From the NCBI GenBank assembly GCA_019637095.1, contig JAHBWG010000059.1, forward strand, positions 1-60,487: DNA of 60,487 nucleotides. Direction: 5' to 3'. The position numbers and the translations under genes were made by a program. Position 1 is the first letter of the stretch; every line of letters starts with the position of its first letter. Of the stretch, positions 17,658 to 25,288 are shown in pieces. The stretch comes from Sandaracinaceae bacterium. Its GTDB lineage: Bacteria; Myxococcota_A; Polyangia; Polyangiales; Sandaracinaceae. The notes under the pieces are model-generated. The model saw nothing but the letters and a program-made list of their open reading frames with translations. It searched no databases and was not told the origin of the DNA.

Positions 17658-18032
17658 ATGGAGCGCGTGACCGGCTTCGGTGGCTTCTTCTTCCGCGCCG
17701 CGGACCCTGCCGCGCTCGCCGGTTGGTACGAGGCGCACCTCGGCGTGACGCGCACGCCCACGTCGTACGGGGACCCGCCCTGGACGCAGGACGCGGGGCC
17801 GACGGTCTTCGCGCCGTTCGAGGCGTCGACCGAGTACTTCGGTCGCCCCGAGCAGGCGTGGATGATCAACTTCCGCGTCCGCGATCTCGACGCGATGGTC
17901 GCGCAGCTCCGTGCGGCGGGGATCGACGTCGACGTCGAGGCCGAGCCCTATCCGAACGGCCGCTTCGCGCGCCTGGCCGATCCCGAAGGGAACCCGATCC
18001 AGCTCTGGGAGCCCGCGGAACCGGCCGCGTAG
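17658..18032 (+). CDS. VOC-family protein, glyoxalase-like
   Basis: A 124-residue protein with one VOC half-barrel pair: VTGFGGFFFRAADPAALAGW at the start, INFRVRDLDAMVAQLRAAG in the middle and DPEGNPIQLWEP at the end, where the Glu (LWEP) is the usual metal ligand. Probably a metal-dependent lyase, isomerase or dioxygenase-like protein; substrate unknown. It is unrelated in detail to the VOC gene at 15355. The ATG at 17658 is chosen because of the -10 spacing and because the upstream residues are not family-like. Confidence 0.85.
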   Translation: MERVTGFGGFFFRAADPAALAGWYEAHLGVTRTPTSYGDPPWTQDAGPTVFAPFEASTEYFGRPEQAWMINFRVRDLDAMVAQLRAAGIDVDVEAEPYPNGRFARLADPEGNPIQLWEPAEPAA

Positions 18033-18047
18033 CGGCGGCCCCGCGCG

Positions 18048-19190
18048 TCACTCGCGGAGCGGGGTGCGGCGGCAGTCGTAGGTGACGGCGATCGGGTCCG
18101 AGTGGTGGATGACCTCGAAGTCCTCCACGCGGAGCATCGCGAGATCGCGCGGGCCGAGCAGGCCGGCCCACCTCGCCGTCGTCTCGGTGTCGGACTGCGC
18201 CGTCAACGCGATCTGCCCGCCGTCCGCGTGGTACATGCCGTAGCGCATCAGCGCGCGGGCGACGGTGCGCGCCCCTTCGTTCGGCAGCGAGGCGAGCGGG
18301 AAGTCCGCGCGCAGCCGGAAGTGCACGCCGTAGGGCGGCGCGTCGGCGTCGCCCGTGGTGTTCGTGCCGTGCGTCGCGGGGCGCACGTACTGCCGCGCGC
18401 GCACGCGGTCGTTCGGCAGGATGAACCGGATCGCGTGGGCGATCTCGCCGGCCGCGACCTCGTCCGCGGTGAACAGCAGCGGCGCGATCGGGAAGCCCGC
18501 CGCGTCGGCGCTGGTGCACTGGTCGCCGCGGCCGACCTCGGGGTAGACGCGCGTGGTGTCCCATACCGCGAGGCACCCGCCGTAGAACGTGCCGCCTTCG
18601 ATGTTCGCGCGCCACATCTCGTAGAGCCGGTCCTCGAGCGGCGAGAGCACGATGAGGTGGCAGTCTCCGTCCGACGCGCACTGGTAGCCGGACTCGCCCT
18701 CGAGGCGGCCGCCCGGCGGGACGGGCACGCGGACGTGGTCGCAGTCGGGCGAGTAGAAGTCCTCCGTCTCGGTGAAGTCCATGCGCGGCGTGGACGCGTC
18801 GGCGCGCAGCACTTCGATCGAGAAGTCGATCTGGAACCGATCGCCGTTGCCCCAGCCGCCCGCGCGGCGCAGCGACGCGATCACCGCGTCCGAGTACGGC
18901 GCGACCGGCGCCTCCGAGACGTCCTCGAGGAAGAACGATCCCTCGGGGAAGTAGTGCGCCATGCCGGGCGTCCCGCCGGCGTCGCGCCCGCCCGCGTCCG
19001 TCCCCGGGCCTGCGTCGTGATCCGGGCCCGCGTCGTGATCCGGCCCGGCGTCGGCGCCCGCGCCCGCGTCGCGCCCCGCGGCCGCGTCGGCGCCGCCTCC
19101 GTCGGGGTCTCCCTCGCCGTCGCACGCGGCGAGCGCGAGCACGAGGCACGAGGACGACGCGAACGACACGAGGGTGCGGAGGCTCGACAT
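18048..19190 (-). CDS. Asp-Ala-Gly-linker lipoprotein with a conserved bacterial domain of unknown function
   Basis: A 380-residue lipoprotein. The lipobox lies in LVLALAACDG and is followed by a ~45-residue linker of DAG repeats, a style shared by several lipoproteins in this window and typical of Sandaracinaceae-like genomes. The folded part belongs to a widespread uncharacterised bacterial/fungal family recognisable by HLIVLSPLEDRLYEMWRA, TSADAAGFPIAPLLFTADEV, GEIAHAIRF and RALMRYGMYHADGG. The ATG at 19190 begins right before the signal peptide. It is convergent with the VOC gene and divergent from DUF423. No function is known to me. Confidence 0.75.
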   Translation of the reverse strand: MSSLRTLVSFASSSCLVLALAACDGEGDPDGGGADAAAGRDAGAGADAGPDHDAGPDHDAGPGTDAGGRDAGGTPGMAHYFPEGSFFLEDVSEAPVAPYSDAVIASLRRAGGWGNGDRFQIDFSIEVLRADASTPRMDFTETEDFYSPDCDHVRVPVPPGGRLEGESGYQCASDGDCHLIVLSPLEDRLYEMWRANIEGGTFYGGCLAVWDTTRVYPEVGRGDQCTSADAAGFPIAPLLFTADEVAAGEIAHAIRFILPNDRVRARQYVRPATHGTNTTGDADAPPYGVHFRLRADFPLASLPNEGARTVARALMRYGMYHADGGQIALTAQSDTETTARWAGLLGPRDLAMLRVEDFEVIHHSDPIAVTYDCRRTPLRE

Positions 19191-19233
19191 GGCGCCATCG
19201 TGCCCGACGCGCACGCGCCGGTCGAGGGCACGC

Positions 19234-19239
19234 TAAGAT
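19234..19239 (+). promoter_or_regulatory. Putative -10 element (TAAGAT), leaderless context
   Basis: TAAGAT ends 6 nt before the GTG at 19246. Confidence 0.5.
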
Positions 19240-19245
19240 GGCAGG

Positions 19246-19635
19246 GTGCAACGTACCTTCCTCGCGCTGGCCGGGATCGTCGGCGCGCTCGCGGTCGGCC
19301 TCGGCGCGTACGGCGCGCACGGGCTCGAGGCGGCGCTCGACGGCGCGCCCGACGCGGCGCGCCGCCTCGGCTGGTGGCAGACCGCCGTCACCCATCACCT
19401 CGCGCACGCGCCGATGCTCGCGGTGGTGGCGCTCGTCGCCGCGCGCCGCCCGGGCAAGGCGATCCTCGCCGCGGGCGTCGCGTTCGTGCTCGGCCTCGCG
19501 CTGTTCTCGGGCTCGCTCTACGCGATGACGCTCGGCGCGCCCCGCGTCCTCGGGGCGGTCACCCCGCTCGGCGGCCTCGCGCTCATCGCCGGGTGGCTCG
19601 CGCTCGCCCTGAGCGCGCTCCCGCGCGCGGAGTGA
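19246..19635 (+). CDS. DUF423-family small membrane protein
   Basis: A 129-residue inner-membrane protein with four predicted helices. The DUF423 (YgdD) signature is clear: LGAYGAHGLEAAL after the first helix, WWQTAVTHHLAHAPML, LFSGSLYAMTLGAPR and TPLGGLALIAGWLAL. The family is widely conserved in bacteria and its role is not established. The GTG start puts the first helix directly at the N-terminus. It is convergent with the thioredoxin-fold gene 21 bp downstream. Confidence 0.9.
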   Translation: MQRTFLALAGIVGALAVGLGAYGAHGLEAALDGAPDAARRLGWWQTAVTHHLAHAPMLAVVALVAARRPGKAILAAGVAFVLGLALFSGSLYAMTLGAPRVLGAVTPLGGLALIAGWLALALSALPRAE

Positions 19636-19656
19636 CCGCGGCTCACCGACCGGGGC

Positions 19657-20154
19657 TCACGCCGGGCAGACCTCGCCGTCGCAGCCCTCGCTCGCGGCGC
19701 CCAGGAGTTGGCCGAGGCGCAGGCCCACGTCGAGATCGTCCTCGCTCCCGAACCGCTCCCACGCGAGCCGCCCTGCCCGATCGATGACGACCGTGCTCGG
19801 CGTCCCGCGCAGCCCCCAGCGGCGCATGGTCCACGGGTGGCTGCGCGGCGTCTCGTGCGCGTCGACGCCGACGGGGAAGGGCACCCGCAGCTCCGCGAGG
19901 AACGCCTCGAGGCTCGCGTCGCCCATCGCGTCGTGGTGCTCGAACACCGTGTGCAGCCCGAGCACCACCGCGTCGCCGCCGAGCCGCTCGTGGAGGCGCA
20001 CCGCCTGCGGGATGCCGCGATAGATGCACCCTGGGCACAGCATCTGGAACGCGTGCACGATCACCACCCGCCCGCGCAGGGACGCGAGCGACGCGGGGCC
20101 GTCACCGACCCACCGGCGTACGCGCCACTCGGGCACCGGCTCGTTCGGCCGCAT
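19657..20154 (-). CDS. Thioredoxin-fold redoxin (AhpC/TSA-like) protein
   Basis: A 165-residue redoxin. The fold is shown by VPEWRVRRWVG, then the redox motif MLCPGCIYRGIP (a CPGC pair), GLHTVFEHHD, and the cis-Pro region LRGTPSTVVIDRAGRLAW. The protein ends in CDGEVCPA, a second Cys pair that may be a resolving or metal site. It has no signal peptide, so it is cytoplasmic. The start ATG shares one base with the stop of the protoglobin gene (TGATG), so the two are coupled; a role in detoxifying peroxide or organic radicals next to a haem protein is an inference. Confidence 0.85.
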   Translation of the reverse strand: MRPNEPVPEWRVRRWVGDGPASLASLRGRVVIVHAFQMLCPGCIYRGIPQAVRLHERLGGDAVVLGLHTVFEHHDAMGDASLEAFLAELRVPFPVGVDAHETPRSHPWTMRRWGLRGTPSTVVIDRAGRLAWERFGSEDDLDVGLRLGQLLGAASEGCDGEVCPA

Positions 20155-20738
20155 CAGAAGTCCCCCTCGCGCACGTACGGGTGAGACCAGAGCGTGATCT
20201 GCATCAAGAGCGACTTGAGCCACGCGTGCTGCATCGCGTCGACACGCGCGGCCGGCGTCCCGCCCTGCTCCAGGAACGGCCGGATCGTCGCGAAGATCGG
20301 GTAGACGAGCGGGATCAGGTCGAGGAAGCGGATGTGGTCCGCTGCCTCGACGCCATCGGCGCGGTTCTTCCCGATGCGGTGGTGGCGGCGGCCGATCTCG
20401 AGCTGATAGTCGAGCCACGCGGGCGAGTAGTCGGCGCTCGTCGTGTCGAGGATCCACTGGCCGAAGCGCCGTCGGACCGCGCCGAGGTACTCGGCGCTCG
20501 GCGGGCCGCCGGGCTCCGCGAACGCCGCGACGAGGTGCGGCTGCGAGGCGACGAAGCCGTACCAGACGTCGAGGATGGCCTCGACGTGCGGCGCGAGCTT
20601 CTCCTTCGCTTCGCGGAGCGCCGCGGCGTCGGCCTCGCCGAACAGGCACGTCTTCTTCATGCGCTCGAGGTCGTCGGGGCGGACCGGGCTCGCGGGGAGC
20701 GTCGGGTCGCCGTGCCGGTATCCGGGGATCGTGGTCAT
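20154..20738 (-). CDS. Protoglobin
   Basis: A single-domain haem globin of 194 residues, almost exactly the length of Methanosarcina acetivorans protoglobin. The conserved features are TIPGYRHGDPTLP, LKKT-like MKKTCLFGEADAAAL, ILDVWYGFVASQPHL, RRFGQWILDTTSADY, WLDYQLEIGRRHHRIGKN (with the proximal His region) and SLLMQITLWSHPYVREGDF. It binds O2, CO or NO in family members and lacks any output domain. A GGAG ribosome-binding sequence precedes the ATG. It is followed without a gap by the redoxin gene and lies downstream of a MarR-type regulator on the same strand. Confidence 0.93.
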   Translation of the reverse strand: MTTIPGYRHGDPTLPASPVRPDDLERMKKTCLFGEADAAALREAKEKLAPHVEAILDVWYGFVASQPHLVAAFAEPGGPPSAEYLGAVRRRFGQWILDTTSADYSPAWLDYQLEIGRRHHRIGKNRADGVEAADHIRFLDLIPLVYPIFATIRPFLEQGGTPAARVDAMQHAWLKSLLMQITLWSHPYVREGDF

Positions 20739-20760
20739 GAACGCGGTCTCCTGGTTATGA

Positions 20761-20774
20761 TTGGTACTACTGAC
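20761..20774 (+). promoter_or_regulatory. Candidate operator upstream of the protoglobin-redoxin operon
   Basis: TTGGTACTACTGAC here matches 10 of 14 positions with TTAGCACTACGAAC (minus strand) at 21451-21464, in front of the MarR gene. The two sites are the only A/T-rich stretches of the locus and sit 23 and 2 nt upstream of the two start codons. It is a candidate MarR binding site; binding is inferred. Confidence 0.4.
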
Positions 20775-20819
20775 GATATGGGTCGCTCTCGCGGCGCCCG
20801 CGTCGCGGGCGCGCGGAGC

Positions 20820-21449
20820 TCAGCCGACGACGCGCAGGAAGCGCGTCCGGATCTCGTTCGCGATGCCCTCGGGCGCCTCGACGAAGTCGGGGCAGTCGAC
20901 CCGGAGCGCCGCGTCCCCGAACGGCGCGTCGACGAACGCGCAGTGGTGAGGGGCGGCGGACCTCGGGTGCGCGTAGGGGCGGAAGTAGGCGCACCCGGCG
21001 CAGGTCCGCGCGTCGATCTCGCCGCGGAGCTGGAGCCGGCGGATCAGCTTGACGATCGAGCGCAGGAGGACCGCCTGCTCGTCCTCGTCGAGCCCGGCCG
21101 CGACGGACGCGACGACCTCGGGCCAGGCCTCGGCGCGCGTGGCCTCGCGCCGGCCCTTCGCGGTCAGCGTCAGCGCGAGGGCGCGCGCGTCCTCGGGGGC
21201 GGCGGTCTTCTGGACGAGGCCCTTGTCGAGCAGCGCGGAGACCGCCTTGCTCGCGGTCGCCGGCCGCACGCCGAGGGCCTTCGCGATCGCCCCGAGGCGC
21301 GGCGGGCTCGCCGCGGCGGCGACGTGGCGCAGGATCTCACCCTGCGTGGGCGTGAGGCCGCGTGCGCCGGCGCCTTCCCACGCGCCCTTCCTCAGGACGC
21401 GCGCGAGGCGTCCGAGCCCGTCCGCGATCCGTGACGCCGTCTCGCTCAT
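20820..21449 (-). CDS. MarR-family regulator with C-terminal four-Cys metal-binding extension
   Basis: A 209-residue winged-helix repressor. Residues 1-145 form a MarR domain (LTPTQGEILRHVAAA, AIAKALGVRPATASKAVSAL, GLVQKTAAPEDARALAL). The last ~60 residues add a Cys module: CAGC at about 157-160, HHC about 18 residues later and VDCPDF about 15 residues further, a C-x2-C...C...C pattern that probably binds Zn or an Fe-S cluster. Such an extension is known in some MarR regulators. It lies upstream of the protoglobin-redoxin pair in the same direction and shares a sequence motif with their upstream region, so redox or gas-responsive control is a reasonable inference. Confidence 0.88.
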   Translation of the reverse strand: MSETASRIADGLGRLARVLRKGAWEGAGARGLTPTQGEILRHVAAAASPPRLGAIAKALGVRPATASKAVSALLDKGLVQKTAAPEDARALALTLTAKGRREATRAEAWPEVVASVAAGLDEDEQAVLLRSIVKLIRRLQLRGEIDARTCAGCAYFRPYAHPRSAAPHHCAFVDAPFGDAALRVDCPDFVEAPEGIANEIRTRFLRVVG

Positions 21450-21450
21450 G

Positions 21451-21464
21451 GTTCGTAGTGCTAA
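21451..21464 (-). promoter_or_regulatory. Candidate autoregulatory operator of the MarR gene
   Basis: TTAGCACTACGAAC on the minus strand, with GTT...AAC ends, lies 2 nt before the MarR start codon and resembles the motif at 20761-20774. A repressor bound here would block its own transcription. Confidence 0.4.
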
Positions 21465-21539
21465 CAGATGGCGAGCGCTCGGTCAAGCCGGGCTGTCGCC
21501 CAGAGAGGTCTCCCCGCGCTCCACCGCGGCGGGCTCGAG

Positions 21540-23246
21540 TCAGAAGTCGACGCGGAAGAGGTGGCGCGCGCGTTTGGCGTAGCGGGCGGCGCGCGCGCGG
21601 ATGTGCTCTGGGCCCCAGCTGTCGCCGGTGATCTGTCGGGGGAGCGCGTAGCCACTCCTCGCGTAGCCGGCGAGCTTGTCGGCGAACGGTGCGTCGGACA
21701 GCTCACGGTTCAGGCTGGCCTCGAGCGGGACGTAGTTGCCCAGGCGCGAGGCGAACCGCTCGCGGTCCTCTTCGCTGACGTGCGTCCAGGCTTCGCCGCC
21801 CGACGCGGGTAGGACGTGCTCGATGGTGAACCCGTCCGTCTCCCAGTCGATCGGCAGCCCGCGAGCGTCCTCTTCCAGCTGGGCGAGCAGGTAGCGGACG
21901 AGCTTCTTGCGCGGTCCCCGCGCCGCGAGCGTGAGCTCCGCGAACGCCGCTTCGAAGGCGTCGTCGTCGCCGTAGATCGCGCGTGCTCTCTGCGCGATCT
22001 CGCTCACCGTCGTCGCGCTCCCGCTCACCACCGCCACGGCGGCCCGGTTCCACGCGCGGAAGACGTCCCCCGTGTTGACTCGGAGCACGACGTTCGCGCG
22101 CAGCGTGAAGATCGCGATCATGCGGAACAGGCGCTCCATGTCCGCCGGCTGCCGAGCCCACCGCGGGGCCGCGGCGAGGGCCAGGGGCCGATACTGCTCG
22201 GCCTTCAGCATCACGAGGACCCGCACCCAGGGGCGTGTCTCTGGATGATCGACCCACGCCTCGTCGTGAGGGTCGAGCAGGGCGGCGTACCAGTTCGCGG
22301 CGGCGAGGAGCGCGTCGACGTATGCGAACGCCGACGCCTTGTCGGTGACCGTCTCGCGTACACGCCGGAAGACGTGACGCTTGTGGACGTCGTGCGACTG
22401 CGTGTTCGCCCAGTGGTGCGCGAGGTCGGCGAGCTCCTCGAGTGGGACGGCGTCGACGAGGCGATCCCAGCGTCGCCCCATCTCGTCGAGGTCGGCTTTG
22501 CCACCGCTCGCCGCCTTGGCGAAGAGGAAGTTCTTCAGGAGGTCGGCGGTCCCGAGCGCGACGCCCCGCGCGTTCAGGGTCTCGAAGACCGTGTACGCCG
22601 CGGCCTCGTCGTCGACGACGATCTCGATGAACACGAGGCGGCGCGCGAGGACGCGGTCGGCGAAGGTCGCGAGCTCGTTGCCGCTCTTCGAGGGGCCGAA
22701 GCGCGCGGTCACGCGATCCTGGAAGTACGTCCACGCGTCCCACAGCGCGCGCTCCGACTTCGGGAGGCGGCGGGGGTTCGCCGGCGCCGCGCCGTTCACG
22801 AGCGCCGACTGATAGAAGCGGTCGTCGAACTGGTTGAGCTGGAGGCGGCTGCGGTGCATCAACGAGGCTGGGTCGCGGGACGCGATCAATCGCTCGCGCA
22901 GGAGCGTCGCGCGCTCCCGGTTGGCCTCCGGGTCGACGCCATCCTCGGCCCAACTCTCGAGCGCGCGCACGAGCGCGAGCGCCAGGATGGAGAGGGTCGC
23001 GAGCTGCTGCTGGCCATCGATGACGTCGTAGGTGTCGGGCTCATCCGTGCGCTTCAGCACCAACGCGCCGAGGTAGTGGTCGGTCCGGGCTCGCTCCGCG
23101 GCGCAGAGGTCGTCCCACAGATCGTCCCACTGACTCTGCGACCAGGAGTAGCTTCGCTGGAACGGCGGAACGCGGTAGCGCCGCCCGTTCACGAGCAGCT
23201 CGCCGAACGCGAGCGCGTTCGTCTGCAGGGACTCCCGGATCGCCAC
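21540..23246 (-). CDS. DUF262/DUF1524 (GmrSD-like) protein
   Basis: Proteins of this type (GmrSD, type IV restriction) couple an NTP-dependent DUF262 domain to an HNH-like DUF1524 nuclease that cuts modified DNA. The 568-residue protein has DUF262 at the N-terminus (RRYRVPPFQRSYSWSQSQW, ...DVIDGQQQLATLSIL, FETLNARGVALGTADLLKNF) and DUF1524 at the C-terminus (FTIEHVLPAS, FASRLGNYVPLEASLNREL). The usual DGQQR motif is DGQQQ here, a substitution in a highly conserved position. GTG at 23246 is chosen with TAGTCT ending 6 nt upstream. No modification or other defence gene is next to it. Confidence 0.85.
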   Translation of the reverse strand: MAIRESLQTNALAFGELLVNGRRYRVPPFQRSYSWSQSQWDDLWDDLCAAERARTDHYLGALVLKRTDEPDTYDVIDGQQQLATLSILALALVRALESWAEDGVDPEANRERATLLRERLIASRDPASLMHRSRLQLNQFDDRFYQSALVNGAAPANPRRLPKSERALWDAWTYFQDRVTARFGPSKSGNELATFADRVLARRLVFIEIVVDDEAAAYTVFETLNARGVALGTADLLKNFLFAKAASGGKADLDEMGRRWDRLVDAVPLEELADLAHHWANTQSHDVHKRHVFRRVRETVTDKASAFAYVDALLAAANWYAALLDPHDEAWVDHPETRPWVRVLVMLKAEQYRPLALAAAPRWARQPADMERLFRMIAIFTLRANVVLRVNTGDVFRAWNRAAVAVVSGSATTVSEIAQRARAIYGDDDAFEAAFAELTLAARGPRKKLVRYLLAQLEEDARGLPIDWETDGFTIEHVLPASGGEAWTHVSEEDRERFASRLGNYVPLEASLNRELSDAPFADKLAGYARSGYALPRQITGDSWGPEHIRARAARYAKRARHLFRVDF

Positions 23247-23252
23247 GAGCCA

Positions 23253-23258
23253 AGACTA
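23253..23258 (-). promoter_or_regulatory. Putative -10 element (TAGTCT), leaderless context
   Basis: TAGTCT ends 6 nt before the GTG of the DUF262/DUF1524 gene at 23246. Confidence 0.45.
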
Positions 23259-23327
23259 ACCGGGCCACGCCTCGCCGCGCAGCCGCCTGGCGCGGCTCGG
23301 AGGTCTCTCGCCGCCGTCTCGCTAGGG

Positions 23328-25196
23328 TCAGTGGCTGGGGCCGCGCTCGAGGGTGATCGCGGGGATCGGCGCGCCGTAGAGCGTGGTCCACGTCCGGCCG
23401 GCGAGCGCGCTCAGCGCGGGGCCGTCGTGGCTCGCGCGCAGCGCGCCGTAGATGCGCGCGACCTGGGCGCGCTGGATGCGGCGCCGCGCGATGAGCGGCT
23501 CGTGCGCGATCCGCGCCTCCCGCGCGAGCGCCTCGAACAGCGCCACCGCCGCGTACGCCTCGGGCATGGACCAGGAGCGGCGGTCCATCAGGAAGGACGC
23601 GACGTGGATCAACGACGTGCGCGCCATCGCGGGGCGCTGCGCGATCTGCGACAGGTACGCCGAGAGCTCGGCGTTCGAGCGCTCGGCGCGGCGGTTCACG
23701 CGGTCCTCCGACTCGGTCTCGCCCACGTAGCGCGCGAGCACGTCGGGCACCTCCGCGAGCCGGCCGTCCTCGTAGTCGAGGCGGTGCTGCACCTCGTGCT
23801 CCGCGATGCTCAGGCCGAACGCCTCGTGCACCGCGTCGTACGCGCGGCGCACCGGCGCGCTGCGCAGGCTCGCCTCCGCCTCGCGCGCCTCGACGAGCCA
23901 GCGGCTCGTCCCGGCGCCGAGCCCGGCGAGCCGGGAGACGTCGTACGCGTAGCGGTTCGGGAGCCGGACGCGCACGCCCGCTGCGCGGACGTCGCCCTCG
24001 ATCTGGCGCACCGCGTTGCGGCGGCGCGTGATCGCCGCGGCGAGATCGCGCAGCCCCGTCGAGCGCGGATCGATCGCCCGGGCGACGGCGGCCTGCGCCT
24101 CGGCGCGCAGGTCCTCGTGCGCCCAGCCCTCGAAGTCGGTGACCCACTCGATGCCGACCTCGTCCGCGTAGTCGCGCACGATCACGGACTCCTCGGCGCC
24201 ATGCACCGACGGCAGCACGTGCTCGACGAGGAAGCGCTCGATCCGGTCGCGCCGCACGAGGGCGTGGCGCGCCTCCGGCCGCGTGTAGCCGAGCAGCGAC
24301 TGGTCGTAGTTCAGCGTGTCGAGCCGCTCGATGTCGATCTGCCGCACGCGCTCGTCGCCCGCGCGGAACACGCGGCGCGCGAGCACGCGGTACGTCGAGA
24401 CGAGCACGCGGCGGCGGCCCGTGCGCAGGTCGCGCGTGAGCTCCGCGTCGAGGTGGAACGGCGCGCCCTCGCGCTCGAGCGCGTCGTGGAAGCTGGCAAG
24501 CGCGTTGAACCAACCGTCGAGCGCGTAGGTGTCGTCGCCGCGCGTCGCGACGTACGCCTCGGCGGCGTCGAGGACCGCGTTCGTCGAAGGCAAGAGCGCC
24601 GGGAGCTCGCGGCCGAGCGCGTCGATCACCTGCGCGCGCCGCGACGCGACGTCGTCGGGGGCGGGCGGCTCCTGATCGCGGCTGCGCGCGTCGAGCGCGA
24701 CCGTGTACGCGGGGATCGCGCGCGCGAACGCGGCGCGCAGCGGGTGTTCGTCCTCGCGCGCCTCGGGCGGGAACAGCTCGTCGATCGAGGGCAGCTCCGG
24801 CTGCGCGGTCGCGCGCGGCGTCGCCGCGCTCGTCGCCCCGCGCCACCACGCGAGCCCGCCGGCCGCGCCCGCGAGCGTGAAGACGAGCAGCAGGGCGATC
24901 GTCGGGCCGACGAACGCGCGCCGCTCCGCGCCGAGATCGCGGTGCTCCGCGAAGGCGCGCGCGACCCACGCCGGCTCGTCGCTCGCCGCGGGCACGTGGC
25001 GCGCGCGCAGGTACGCGAGCCGGTGGACGTGGGCCGTGTCGTCCGCGTGCGCCGTCTCGAAGCCCGCCGCGACGGCGTGCGCGCGCGCCCGCGCCTCGAC
25101 GAGGCCGCGCAGGAGGAGCGGCACGCTCGCGCGCGCCTGCGGGAACGAGGCGCCCTCGGCGACGCGCGCCAGGTATCGCAGCACGTATCCACGCAT
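23328..25196 (-). CDS. Membrane-anchored protein with HExxH motif, putative metallopeptidase
   Basis: A 622-residue protein I do not recognise as a family member. Residues 1-95 are cytoplasmic and helical, a single membrane segment follows (TIALLLVFTLAGAAGGLAWW, about 97-117), and the remaining ~500 residues are predicted to be periplasmic and mostly helical. Near residue 455 is AEHEVQHRLDYEDG, an HExxH zinc motif, and about 50 residues later NAELSAYLSQI offers a Glu that could be the third ligand, as in gluzincins. This supports, but does not prove, a zinc metallopeptidase. The start at 25196 follows a TATGGT box by 9 nt; a start 16 codons upstream would precede that box. Confidence 0.65.
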   Translation of the reverse strand: MRGYVLRYLARVAEGASFPQARASVPLLLRGLVEARARAHAVAAGFETAHADDTAHVHRLAYLRARHVPAASDEPAWVARAFAEHRDLGAERRAFVGPTIALLLVFTLAGAAGGLAWWRGATSAATPRATAQPELPSIDELFPPEAREDEHPLRAAFARAIPAYTVALDARSRDQEPPAPDDVASRRAQVIDALGRELPALLPSTNAVLDAAEAYVATRGDDTYALDGWFNALASFHDALEREGAPFHLDAELTRDLRTGRRRVLVSTYRVLARRVFRAGDERVRQIDIERLDTLNYDQSLLGYTRPEARHALVRRDRIERFLVEHVLPSVHGAEESVIVRDYADEVGIEWVTDFEGWAHEDLRAEAQAAVARAIDPRSTGLRDLAAAITRRRNAVRQIEGDVRAAGVRVRLPNRYAYDVSRLAGLGAGTSRWLVEAREAEASLRSAPVRRAYDAVHEAFGLSIAEHEVQHRLDYEDGRLAEVPDVLARYVGETESEDRVNRRAERSNAELSAYLSQIAQRPAMARTSLIHVASFLMDRRSWSMPEAYAAVALFEALAREARIAHEPLIARRRIQRAQVARIYGALRASHDGPALSALAGRTWTTLYGAPIPAITLERGPSH

Positions 25197-25205
25197 CCGG
25201 GCGGC

Positions 25206-25211
25206 ACCATA
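25206..25211 (-). promoter_or_regulatory. Putative -10 element (TATGGT)
   Basis: TATGGT ends 9 nt before the ATG at 25196 of the putative metallopeptidase gene. Confidence 0.4.
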
Positions 25212-25275
25212 TACGCGCAGGGGCGCCGCGTCTCCCCGGCGCACCTCTGGGCCAAACGCCGGGCGCGAACCGTAT

Positions 25276-25281
25276 TAGCCT
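25276..25281 (+). promoter_or_regulatory. Putative -10 element (TAGCCT), leaderless context
   Basis: TAGCCT ends 7 nt before the ATG at 25289; the overlapping TATTAG at 25273 is an alternative hexamer. GGGAG just before the ATG could also serve as a ribosome-binding site if the leader is longer. Confidence 0.4.
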
Positions 25282-25288
25282 CTGGGAG

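Noticed and set aside
21540-23246. A defence island around the DUF262/DUF1524 gene
   Set aside because: The neighbours are a MarR-globin operon and a putative metallopeptidase; no methylase, helicase or mobility gene is adjacent.
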